A stretch of 64,000 nt of DNA from Paenibacillaceae bacterium. Its GTDB lineage: Bacteria; Bacillota; Bacilli; Paenibacillales; Paenibacillaceae. The position numbers and the translations under genes were made by a program. Numbering within the stretch: position 1 is the stretch's first letter; each line of letters starts with the position of its first letter. Below the pieces are notes generated by a model. The model did not search any database, was not told where the DNA came from, and saw nothing but the letters and a program-made list of their open reading frames with translations. The DNA lies in NCBI GenBank assembly GCA_004134985.1, contig REGQ01000031.1:1-64000 (forward strand). The letters are read 5' to 3'. Below, piece by piece: positions 17,746 through 26,121 of the stretch.

Positions 17746-18504
17746 CTACTCGTCAGGACATTCACCCGCTCTAGCGGCAATGATAACCGATAGATAGTCT
17801 TGTATCATTTTCCTGGTAACCTTCATTTCCTTAAGATATAAATCTGCCAGTGTTTTCTTAAAATGCATAAGCCGCTCCCTATTATCCGCTTCATCCGGAA
17901 CAGGCGTATATTCCACCAAAAACACCGTTCTTGCCACATCATACAGAGCATCTCCATGACAAACATTCATGAAATCGATCACCGTTGTTTGTCCATTGTG
18001 TAGCAATATATTGCCTGGATGAAAATCGCCATGACAAAGCGTATCCCCGTCTTTCAATTGATCCAGCATTTGTAATGCAGCTTCCCGTTTCTGTACATTA
18101 GCCGATGGAGCATTTTCTATATGATACTTCAGAAACGCTTTGTAGTTTAGTACATTGCTAATCCTGTTCTGCAGAATTGCCTTATGCAGCTGTGACATAT
18201 ATATTGCACATCCCTGTAAATCCAGGGTTCTCATGACCCAATCCAACAAGGACTCGCCAGCCGCTTTGTCATAAATAATTCCCCTTCGCTCTTCGCAAAA
18301 AATCATTTCATACGCCCTGGGTTTTGCAAAATTCATATTATTTATCGCCATTGCATTATAAAACTCTTTCTCCACCGCTTTTTTGGGGTAGCCCTGATAA
18401 AAAAGCTTAAGCACGGTGCCTTCTTCCCACTCATATACGGCTGCCGTATTGCCGACACCAATTTTTTTCCCATATTTCATTGAAGTCGCCTGACCTTTCG
18501 ACAC
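17746..18504 (-). CDS. APH-family small-molecule kinase
   Basis: Phosphotransferase of the aminoglycoside/choline-kinase fold, 252 aa, cytoplasmic. Kinase features: glycine loop GKKIGVGNTAAVYEW (about 12-26), lysine in TVLKLF, catalytic loop CHGDFHPGNILL (about 158-169), and metal-binding VIDFMN followed by GDALYDVART. The real substrate is unknown; such proteins phosphorylate antibiotics, sugars or amino alcohols. The GTG at 18504 has AAGG 8 nt upstream. The ATG at 18480 is an alternative, giving 244 aa. It converges with the TOMM operon and has no obvious partner gene. Confidence 0.8.
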   Translation of the reverse strand: MSKGQATSMKYGKKIGVGNTAAVYEWEEGTVLKLFYQGYPKKAVEKEFYNAMAINNMNFAKPRAYEMIFCEERRGIIYDKAAGESLLDWVMRTLDLQGCAIYMSQLHKAILQNRISNVLNYKAFLKYHIENAPSANVQKREAALQMLDQLKDGDTLCHGDFHPGNILLHNGQTTVIDFMNVCHGDALYDVARTVFLVEYTPVPDEADNRERLMHFKKTLADLYLKEMKVTRKMIQDYLSVIIAARAGECPDE

Positions 18505-18748
18505 GTTGCAAGCCTTTTCCCATACGATTATGCAGCCTTTGCTCGCCTATGACAAGGTTGTTCTTCGTGCGGCCGTTTCTGGCGATACAGCGTGACTTGT
18601 CTAACGGGTGCTTCCCTGTGTAACCCAAAAGATGGTAAGCCTTTATTTTAAAATTGAATCCACACGTTCTAGCTTTAAATTAAATATAACGTTATAATGT
18701 TTAGTACCTCAGCATATTTGATTAGGCTAACCATAAGGGGGATCACTC

Positions 18749-21076
18749 GTGTCATTATCAGCAATGCAGGCTGGATTGTCAGCCAAAGTCCGTATGAACT
18801 GGAATCATTTTAAATCCAAATTGCTACTAAAATACGCGCTTTCCTACATACTCATTTTTTTGATTCCGCTTACTTGTGTTACTTTCTTCATCTATCAGAA
18901 TGCGGTAGTCAACCTTCGTTCCGAAATCGAGCAGTCGAATGTCAATCAATTGAATCAGGTGAAGACGACCATTGATGGTCATATCACCGGTCTGCACGAA
19001 ATCGCAAGCAAAATATCCTATGACGAACGACTGACGCCGTATATGATCCATCATCCATACTATAGTCGGGAGGCCATTACTGCCTTGGCAGGCTATAAAG
19101 CAAACAGCAATATACTTGAAGAGCTCTTTCTGTATTATCATGATGACAGTCAAATCTATTCCTACGCTGGCAGTACGAATGTAAACGTTATATTTGATAA
19201 GGTATACCAGTATGAGAACTGGAAATCGGAGGATATCGTAACGGCTTTGAATGAGACCAAGCTGACTTTGGTTCGACCAGCGGAAAATGTAACCGTTCAC
19301 TCCAGAAAGGAATCCATGCTGACTGTCCTGGTGCCAATTAAGATTACAGGCCCCTATCCGTATGGGACGGTCATGTACGTGATGAAGGAAGCCAAGCTGA
19401 CCGGCGTCATGAATGCCATTCTGAACGACTTTTCCGGGAACAGCTTTATTTTCTCAGGCACCAGCGAGGTGCTGACCGCCAGCTCCAATGGCAAGGATTT
19501 GCCTGCTGATGTTCTGGTTACACTGTCAGATTTGGAGCCGGGCATACACAGTATGCTGCTGGACGGCGAAATGCACTCCGTCGTCTCAGTCAAGTCCAAG
19601 GTAAACGGCTGGAACTATGTGACGGCCATGCCAAGCTATCAGTTTTTTGAACGGGTCGCTCATATCCAAACCCTTATTTGGCTCGTGTTTTGCATAACCG
19701 TTTTCACCGGTGTAATCGTTGCCATGTTTCTGGCGAAACGGCAATATCATCCGATTCAGAATTTGATGGCGTTTGCCAAAATGCAGCGTGGCAACAAGGA
19801 TACGATCAAGGCCCGCAATGAATGGGACTGGATCAGACAGACCCTTCATGATTATAATGCGCGAATTGATATGCAGGAGCCTTTTGTACGCAATCAATGT
19901 CTGCTGCTGCTGCTCAAGCACGGCAAGCCTGACGATCCGGAGATCGAACGTATGATCACACAGTCCGGACTGGAAATACCTGATCAGCAAGGGCTGTACT
20001 TCTCCGCCATGCTAACTTGGGACGAGCAAGCCCAAGCTGAGAGAACTTGGGAGGATCAGCAAAATCTGCAGGAAATGCTCAGCCAGATTGCGTTTCCGGA
20101 TTTGAATGCCCATGTGTATGGAGTCGAGCTGTCAGCTAGCAATCAATTTGCGCTGATGATTTCTCTATTAGCGACTGACCAATTAGCGGAAAGCGAGCGC
20201 ATCAAGCAAGTGATTGAAGCCATCAATGTAATGATCATCGAACATTCACACCGTCTCCCTACGATTGGGGTCGGTACGATCTATCATGACCTGGCAAGTC
20301 TAAACCAGTCGTTTATTGAAGCCGCCACTGCGCTGGAGCATAGCATGCTGACCGCCAGCGGCCGTGTGACCTACTTCGAGCAATTAACAGCGCTGCCTTC
20401 TTCCGCCAGCGAAAATTTTTGGATTCCCAAAAAATCGATGCTCAAGCTGGAGCAAAGCCTGAAGCAAGGCAATGAAGCTGTCGCTCTGCAAATGATCAGC
20501 AGCATCATGCAAGAGGTGAAGCAAGCAAGCCTGCCGGTCGCTCTGCTGCGCTGCTTATGCTTTGACCTGCTGAATTCCCTGCTGCGTACAGCTGCGGAGC
20601 TTGGAATGAGTGAAGTGCTTGGCAATATCTCATCCCTTACCTCCTTTGAAACGCTGGAGGAATTGGAGATGAAGCTGAGCTCGTTATCCTCTCACATCTG
20701 CCAGCAGGTAGAACATAACACGGAAACGGATCAGCCCAAGCTCATTGACGATGTGGTCGCCTATGTTGATCAGCAATTTGCAGACTATACGCTCAGTCTG
20801 GAGCATGTCGCCCTTAAATATTCCATCTCGACCTCTTACCTGAGCCGCAGTTTCAAGGAGAAAACAGGCTATAATTTTTCGCAATATATTTGGCAGTGCC
20901 GTCTGAAAGAGGTCATCCGGCTTTTGATTCACACGAGTGCGCCGCTCAAAGATATTATTGAAAGCGTCGGCTACCTGGATGCACCCAACTTTATTCGCAA
21001 ATTCAAGAAGGAAACGGGCTGCACACCTGGCCAATATCGCAAATTGCACAGCTCCAGTCCAATAACAGTGGATTAG
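18749..21076 (+). CDS. Membrane-bound AraC-family regulator of the mannose-glycan locus
   Basis: One-component transmembrane regulator, 775 aa. Helix at about 28-52 (YALSYILIFLIPLTCVTFF), extracellular Cache-like sensor to about 300, second helix at about 305-330, cytoplasmic linker, and paired AraC helix-turn-helix motifs at the C terminus (about 670-770: YSISTSYLSRSFKEKTG, then VGYLDAPNFIRKFKKETG). Start is GTG at 18749 with AAGGGGG 8 nt upstream; a TATAAT at about 18695 may be its -10 box. It converges on the GH130/importer operon, which it probably controls by sensing extracellular sugar. Confidence 0.88.
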   Translation: MSLSAMQAGLSAKVRMNWNHFKSKLLLKYALSYILIFLIPLTCVTFFIYQNAVVNLRSEIEQSNVNQLNQVKTTIDGHITGLHEIASKISYDERLTPYMIHHPYYSREAITALAGYKANSNILEELFLYYHDDSQIYSYAGSTNVNVIFDKVYQYENWKSEDIVTALNETKLTLVRPAENVTVHSRKESMLTVLVPIKITGPYPYGTVMYVMKEAKLTGVMNAILNDFSGNSFIFSGTSEVLTASSNGKDLPADVLVTLSDLEPGIHSMLLDGEMHSVVSVKSKVNGWNYVTAMPSYQFFERVAHIQTLIWLVFCITVFTGVIVAMFLAKRQYHPIQNLMAFAKMQRGNKDTIKARNEWDWIRQTLHDYNARIDMQEPFVRNQCLLLLLKHGKPDDPEIERMITQSGLEIPDQQGLYFSAMLTWDEQAQAERTWEDQQNLQEMLSQIAFPDLNAHVYGVELSASNQFALMISLLATDQLAESERIKQVIEAINVMIIEHSHRLPTIGVGTIYHDLASLNQSFIEAATALEHSMLTASGRVTYFEQLTALPSSASENFWIPKKSMLKLEQSLKQGNEAVALQMISSIMQEVKQASLPVALLRCLCFDLLNSLLRTAAELGMSEVLGNISSLTSFETLEELEMKLSSLSSHICQQVEHNTETDQPKLIDDVVAYVDQQFADYTLSLEHVALKYSISTSYLSRSFKEKTGYNFSQYIWQCRLKEVIRLLIHTSAPLKDIIESVGYLDAPNFIRKFKKETGCTPGQYRKLHSSSPITVD

Positions 21077-21090
21077 TCGACAACACACAA

Positions 21091-21125
21091 CTGACCGGGC
21101 CAAGGATATCCCTTGACCCGGTCAG
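21091..21125. terminator. Bidirectional terminator between regulator and GH130 genes
   Basis: CTGACCGGG (21091-21099) pairs with CCCGGTCAG (21117-21125), with an inner CAAGG/CCTTG stem, giving a 9+5 bp hairpin with a 5-nt loop between two convergent genes. Confidence 0.85.
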
Positions 21126-21136
21126 TTATCTGTCTG

Positions 21137-22153
21137 TTATTTCGGTTCGTTCAAAATATAATCAACCAGTTCATCAAGCGGTACGGTAGCCAAGGCAATG
21201 GCCGTATCCGTCACCCCGTAATAAATATACAGCAGTCCATCCTTCACAACATTTCCTGTTGGGAAAATGACGTTAGGAATCTGATAGCCGAATTTCTCAT
21301 AATACGTCTCCGGCTCCATGATGAAGTTGTGGGTTCTGGCAATAACCTTCTCAGGATTTTCCAGATCAAGCAGCAGCGCTCCAACACGATATACAACCTG
21401 GTCGTCTACGCCATGGTAGAGCACCAGCCAGCCTTTATCGGTTCTCACAGGCGGCGTGGAGCCCCCTATCTTGCGCGATTCCCAATCCATATTTTCCGCT
21501 TTGGCCAGCAGCTTCGGCTCTTCCCAGTGGATCAGATCCTCGGAGTAGGTAATCCACATCGCAGCCTTCTCCGTGCCATAAGCTTCACCTACATACTCCT
21601 CTGGACGACGAAGCAGCACGTACTTGCCATTGATTTTTTCCGGGAACAGAATGTTATCCCGGTCATTAATATCAAGCGGGGTCGTATCTGCAACAAACTC
21701 CCAATCAATCAGGTTCTGCGATTTGACGATGGACGACCGGGTCAACCAGTGTCCCTCTTGCTCTCCCCATCCGTCCGGATAGGTAGGGATCGAACGCTCA
21801 GGAATACCCGCGCCCGTCGGATAGTAGCTCATTGCACAGGGACGAAGCGCATAGTTCATATAGAATGTGCCATCAATCTTCACGACCCGCGGGTCTTGTA
21901 CGCTTCCGTAAGGAAATCCGAGCATATCAGGCGTGACGATCGGCTCATCCTTGACATGAGTAAAGTTGACGCCGTCTTCACTTTCCAGCAGCCCCAGATA
22001 GTTTTTGCATGGGGTAAGCGAACCCGCTGTCCGCTCGATCATATAGAACTTGTCATTGTCAATAATGACGGCAGGATTAAATACAGTCACCTTGCGCCAT
22101 TCAAATTCACCCGGTACTACGATTGGATTATTGGGATGTCTTGTAATCTTCAT
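21137..22153 (-). CDS. GH130 beta-mannoside phosphorylase/hydrolase
   Basis: Cytoplasmic glycosidase of family GH130, 338 aa, acting on beta-linked mannosides. The five-bladed fold shows as NPIVVPG, VFNPAVI, IERTAGS, YGSVQDPRV (its Asp is the family's catalytic acid), FPEKINGKYVLLRRP and LYHGVD. Arg in IERTAG, Lys in FPEKI and His in LYHGVD fall where characterised phosphorylases bind phosphate, so phosphorolysis releasing mannose-1-phosphate is the better guess; residue matching is from memory. Start at 22153 has GGAGG 10 nt upstream. It is the last gene of the importer operon, 43 nt after the binding protein. With GH38 and GH125 nearby, the Man-beta-1,4-GlcNAc core of N-glycans is a likely substrate. 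Confidence 0.85.
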   Translation of the reverse strand: MKITRHPNNPIVVPGEFEWRKVTVFNPAVIIDNDKFYMIERTAGSLTPCKNYLGLLESEDGVNFTHVKDEPIVTPDMLGFPYGSVQDPRVVKIDGTFYMNYALRPCAMSYYPTGAGIPERSIPTYPDGWGEQEGHWLTRSSIVKSQNLIDWEFVADTTPLDINDRDNILFPEKINGKYVLLRRPEEYVGEAYGTEKAAMWITYSEDLIHWEEPKLLAKAENMDWESRKIGGSTPPVRTDKGWLVLYHGVDDQVVYRVGALLLDLENPEKVIARTHNFIMEPETYYEKFGYQIPNVIFPTGNVVKDGLLYIYYGVTDTAIALATVPLDELVDYILNEPK

Positions 22154-22196
22154 TATACGATTGCCTCCAGAAATCATTGTTCTTCCTTACTTCGTA

Positions 22197-23789
22197 TTAA
22201 TTCGCGTTCCAACGGTCATAAGCGGCTTGATAAATTTCAGCGATGCGCTCTCCGCCCATTTTCTTGACTGTGCTGATATATTTTTCCCAGTTGCCGATCG
22301 GCTCAGCCCCTGTAATGAATTTCGCTTCCATTTGACGCACATACGTATTCAGATCGGAGGTAAGCACGTTAACTTCAGCCTGCTCATCCGAAGTGAGGAA
22401 CAGCACAGGGAACGGAATTCTTGCCCCACGATCCAGCAGCTTTTCTTTGGATTCATTATCTACCCACAGATCAAAATCCGTTTTCAGACCTTTAAACACG
22501 TCTTCTGTCGAAATAGAAGGTATGGCGATGCCATAGTTCGGCGTCAATGTCGCTCTGAAGTCATCACTGTTGTTTTCAACTTCCAACACACGCTTGGTTA
22601 ATGTAGCCTTGTCCGCGTACTCCCATAATGTGCCTTCCGGACCTTTGTTGAACAGCAATGCGCCTTCATAAGAATACAGGTAATCTACCCAACGCATAGA
22701 TGCTTCCGGATAAGGGTTGCTGTTGGAAATTGCAAACGCGCCAATCGTGATTCCTTTGTTTCTGGCGATGACGGGCTTGTCCACCATGTCGCTTTTGACT
22801 GGCAAGAACATCGGATCTTCCATGCTGGAATCGCCGCCCAATGTCATGTAGGCATGCCAGTCCGAGAATAAGGCCACTTGATTGTTTTGCGCCTTGGCTT
22901 TCTTCTGCTCCGCTGTTTGAGAGAACGTCTCGTGATCAAGCAGATCCTCTGCCCACAGACGGTTCAAGTACACCAGAAACTCCTTGTAGCCTTCTTCCAG
23001 CGGCGTGTAATGAACGACCTCCTGGTCGTCGACATAAACCTCTTCCTCATATACGCCAAAGGCGCCCAGCAGCCAGGTGCGAATATCTCTGAGGTTTACA
23101 GAAGAAAGCGGAATCTCATCCTGCTGGCCGTTGCCGTTCGGGTCTTCCTCTTTCACTCGCTTGAGGTAGGTGTACAGCTCCTCGGTTGTTTCAGGCAGCT
23201 TGTCAATGCCAAGCTTCTGCAGGAATTCACCGTTATACCACATCGGGTTGCGGTACCAAGGCTGATTAAAGTCAATAACAGGCAGGGCGTAAATATGGCC
23301 GTCCGGTGCGGTAATGGATTTGCGAATACCCGGATTGTCCTCCAAAATTTTCTTCATATTCGGAGCATATTGTTCAATCAGATCTTCCAATGGAATAAGG
23401 ATGCCCTGCTCACCATAATTCATTTGCTCCGCCGCAGTCAGCCCGGCAGCGAGGAACACATCCGGATACTCTCCGCTGGAGAATACAAGGTTCTTCTTCG
23501 TATCAAAGCTTTCCTTCGGCGCATTATTATACGTAAAATAAACATTCGTCAATTCTTCCATTTGCTTCAGGACGATCATATCGTTCCAGTTCTGAATACC
23601 GACATCGGGCGCCATCAAGGTCAGATTGATCTTTTCCGGCACAATCGGGAAGCCGTCCTTGCTTACCTCTATAGGTGCTTTTTCGCTGGTTTTCTCTTTG
23701 CTGTCAGATGAACCGCAAGCCGTCAGCAGCGATGCGGTCAGCATGACCGCCGACAACAGCAAAGCCCATCCTTTTTTCCCCGTTCTCAT
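22197..23789 (-). CDS. ABC transporter substrate-binding lipoprotein, LplA type
   Basis: Extracellular binding lipoprotein, 530 aa, with lipobox LLTAC (about residues 21-25) and a Ser/Lys-rich linker. Size and pattern (GYPDVFLAAG, PMWYNGEFLQKLGIDKLP, RWVDYLYS) match the large LplA-like proteins that serve Firmicute oligosaccharide importers. Start at 23789 is set by GGGAGG 8 nt upstream; an earlier frame start at 23813 would place this ribosome site inside the gene. Third gene of permease-permease-SBP-GH130, so its ligand is presumably a mannose-containing oligosaccharide such as an N-glycan fragment. Confidence 0.92.
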   Translation of the reverse strand: MRTGKKGWALLLSAVMLTASLLTACGSSDSKEKTSEKAPIEVSKDGFPIVPEKINLTLMAPDVGIQNWNDMIVLKQMEELTNVYFTYNNAPKESFDTKKNLVFSSGEYPDVFLAAGLTAAEQMNYGEQGILIPLEDLIEQYAPNMKKILEDNPGIRKSITAPDGHIYALPVIDFNQPWYRNPMWYNGEFLQKLGIDKLPETTEELYTYLKRVKEEDPNGNGQQDEIPLSSVNLRDIRTWLLGAFGVYEEEVYVDDQEVVHYTPLEEGYKEFLVYLNRLWAEDLLDHETFSQTAEQKKAKAQNNQVALFSDWHAYMTLGGDSSMEDPMFLPVKSDMVDKPVIARNKGITIGAFAISNSNPYPEASMRWVDYLYSYEGALLFNKGPEGTLWEYADKATLTKRVLEVENNSDDFRATLTPNYGIAIPSISTEDVFKGLKTDFDLWVDNESKEKLLDRGARIPFPVLFLTSDEQAEVNVLTSDLNTYVRQMEAKFITGAEPIGNWEKYISTVKKMGGERIAEIYQAAYDRWNAN

Positions 23790-23883
23790 ACTCAAGTCCT
23801 CCCTTATAGTCACAAATCATCATACTATAATAATCGAAGTCAATCGAACCTCGTTTATTATTAATGTTAGCCCTTCGCTACAA

Positions 23884-24795
23884 CTAGCCCTTCACAGAGC
23901 CGATCATTACGCCCTGCACGAAATAACGCTGCAGGAACGGGTAGACCGCGATAATAGGCAATGTCGAGACGATAATGACGGCATACTTCACCAGTGCGGC
24001 AATTTCGGCTTTGTTATTCATCGCCGCTGCAATATCGCCGCTGATGGCCGCTCCTGTCGTCTCCGCAGTCATTTCCTGGAGCACTAGAATTTGACGAAGC
24101 ACCATTTGCAGCGGATACTTCAACTCATCATTCAAGTAAATCAGCGCTGAGAAGTAGCTGTTCCAGTGCATGACCCCATAGAACAGTGCCATAACAGCAA
24201 TAATTGGCGCCGACAGCGGAATCACAATACGGAAAAACAACCGCATGTTCGTACAGCCATCCATATGTGCAGCTTCCTGCAGCTCCTTGGGAATGGTGGA
24301 ATGAAAGAAGGTTCTGGCTACAATGATGTTCCACACCGAAGCCGAGACAGGCAGTATAAGCGCCCAGATCGAATTGACCATCCCCAGTTCTTTGACAAGC
24401 AGATAGCTTGGCACCAGACCGCCGCTAAAAAACATCGTGAAGAGAAACATAAACATGAAAAATTGTCTTCCGATAAAATCTGAACGGCTAAGCGCATAGG
24501 CGGCAGGCAAAGTAACGACCAGGTTAATCAATGTTCCTAGCGCCGTATAGAAAATAGTATTCCGGTAACCAATCCAAATTTTCGTGTTTTGCATTACAAG
24601 CTGGTAGCCGTCGAGCGTCAGGCCTTTAGGCAATAGCCACATTTCTCCCGAGCTGACAAACTTGGGTGTACTGATCGAAGCGCTCAGAATATAAATGAGC
24701 GGATATAAAACCACGACAAGCGCCACGGTCAAAAAGAGATAAATTGCTGCAAGAAACAGCTTGTCCGTCTTGGATTCTTTAATTGCTGACACCAT
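23884..24795 (-). CDS. ABC transporter permease, LplC/YtcP type
   Basis: Membrane permease subunit, 303 aa, with about six helices. EAA loop LQEAAHMDGCTNMRLFFRIVIP (about 196-217) and C terminus YFVQGVMIGSVKG are typical of LplC. GGGGGAGG lies 8 nt before the ATG. The gene follows the LplB-type permease by 15 nt and precedes the binding protein in the same operon. No ATPase is encoded here. Confidence 0.93.
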   Translation of the reverse strand: MVSAIKESKTDKLFLAAIYLFLTVALVVVLYPLIYILSASISTPKFVSSGEMWLLPKGLTLDGYQLVMQNTKIWIGYRNTIFYTALGTLINLVVTLPAAYALSRSDFIGRQFFMFMFLFTMFFSGGLVPSYLLVKELGMVNSIWALILPVSASVWNIIVARTFFHSTIPKELQEAAHMDGCTNMRLFFRIVIPLSAPIIAVMALFYGVMHWNSYFSALIYLNDELKYPLQMVLRQILVLQEMTAETTGAAISGDIAAAMNNKAEIAALVKYAVIIVSTLPIIAVYPFLQRYFVQGVMIGSVKG

Positions 24796-24810
24796 CTGCT
24801 AAACCTCCCC

Positions 24811-25776
24811 CTACCATAAACTTGTTTCACTGGTCCGTTTGGCAATTTTATTCACCGTAATGAGCAAGAGCGCATTCACTACCGAGTTAAACAAGCCAAC
24901 AGCCGTAGAGAAACTGAATTGGGCATTTACTAATCCTGAGCGATAGACAAAGGTAGAAATCACATCGGAGGATTCCATATTAAGCGAATTTTGCAATAGC
25001 AGAACCTTCTCGTAGCCTACCCCCAAAACATTGCCCATATTTAGAATCAGCAAAATAGAGATGGTTGGGATAATCGTCGGCACATTAATATGAAGAACAC
25101 GCTTAAACCGGCTTGCGCCATCGACGATCGCCGCTTCATGCAATTGCGGATCTACCCCGGATAATGCAGCCAAATAAATAATCGTTCCCCAGCCGGCATT
25201 TTGCCACACGCTCGACAATACGTACACGGTCTTGAACCATCGCGGGTCATCCAGGAACGATGCCGGCTCAAGCCCCACCAGCTCGATCAAACGAATAATC
25301 ATACCTGAGGACGGGCTTAAAAAAGTAATAATCATCCCCGCCATGACGACGACGGAAATAAAGTGTGGCGCATAAGTAATCGTTTGCACGCTTTTCTTAA
25401 AAATGCCATTTCTCACTTCATTAAATGCCAGCGCCAATATGATGGGCAGCGGAAATCCGATCGCCAGCTCATACAGACTGAGGCTTAACGTATTCCATAA
25501 TAAATCCCAAAAATAGTATGAGTTGAAAAAACGTTCAAAATGCTCAAACCCTACCCAATCACTATTCATTATCCCTTTGGAAGGAATAAAATTTTTGAAT
25601 GCGATCTGGATGCCATACATCGGGGCATAGTGAAAAATCAGAAAATACAAAAAGGCCGGAGCAATAAAAACATAGAGCTCCCAATTTTGCAGCATTCTGG
25701 ACCAGGTCGATTTTCCGCCCCTTAGCTTCCCTTTATTCGAAAGCTCGTACTCAACACTTTCTTTCATGTTCCTCAA
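24811..25776 (-). CDS. ABC transporter permease, LplB/YteP type
   Basis: Membrane permease subunit, 321 aa, first gene of the importer/GH130 operon. Six helices, with the conserved N-terminal FHYAPMYGIQIAFKNF segment (about 44-59) and EAA loop LHEAAIVDGASRFKRVLHINVP. The start is uncertain: TTG at 25776 has AAGGAG only 4 nt upstream, whereas ATG at 25767 has it 13 nt upstream. It is divergent from the GH38 gene across about 345 bp containing a possible catabolite-repression site. Confidence 0.9.
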   Translation of the reverse strand: MRNMKESVEYELSNKGKLRGGKSTWSRMLQNWELYVFIAPAFLYFLIFHYAPMYGIQIAFKNFIPSKGIMNSDWVGFEHFERFFNSYYFWDLLWNTLSLSLYELAIGFPLPIILALAFNEVRNGIFKKSVQTITYAPHFISVVVMAGMIITFLSPSSGMIIRLIELVGLEPASFLDDPRWFKTVYVLSSVWQNAGWGTIIYLAALSGVDPQLHEAAIVDGASRFKRVLHINVPTIIPTISILLILNMGNVLGVGYEKVLLLQNSLNMESSDVISTFVYRSGLVNAQFSFSTAVGLFNSVVNALLLITVNKIAKRTSETSLW

Positions 25777-26121
25777 TCTTCTCCTTTCACGCCACGAACA
25801 AGCATCAAAACCGGAACAAGCTTGCTAACGCTTACAGATAGAATTGTAGAGAACGCAGCCATCAATCGTAAATATGTAGAATATGCATTGTCATCATTCA
25901 GAGCTGAAAAACCGCGTACTGACAAGGGTTTTCGACTCATTGTCATTTATGCCGGGTCGAATTGCCACATCGCTGATATGTTGTTTTTGTTAGCCCGCAG
26001 CTGAGGACAAATGATACATATTGTGCTTTGGAGCCGGATATGTGAACCTGTCTTATAAAATAACAGCACACATCTTTGACACCGTTTTAATGGTTTGGAA
26101 GAGATGAGGAGGTCATTGCTA
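25777..26121. other. Divergent promoter region of the mannose-glycan locus
   Basis: No gene is visible. The region separates the importer operon from GH38/GH125 and should carry both promoters, but I cannot assign boxes with confidence apart from the cre-like site. Confidence 0.5.
25823..25836. promoter_or_regulatory. Possible cre (CcpA) site
   Basis: TGCTAACGCTTACA matches the catabolite-responsive element consensus TGWAANCGNTNWCA except at positions 3 and 4. It lies about 47 bp before the importer operon, where CcpA would repress transcription when a preferred sugar is present. One site with two mismatches is weak evidence. Confidence 0.4.

Noticed and set aside
18431-18628. 65-codon frame upstream of the APH-type kinase
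   Set aside because: It overlaps the kinase gene in another frame, lacks a ribosome site and matches no family I know.
21113-22267. 384-codon frame antisense to GH130
   Set aside because: Codons mirror the well-supported GH130 gene, no family resemblance and no ribosome site. The same applies to the long frame 27163-28296 antisense to GH38.
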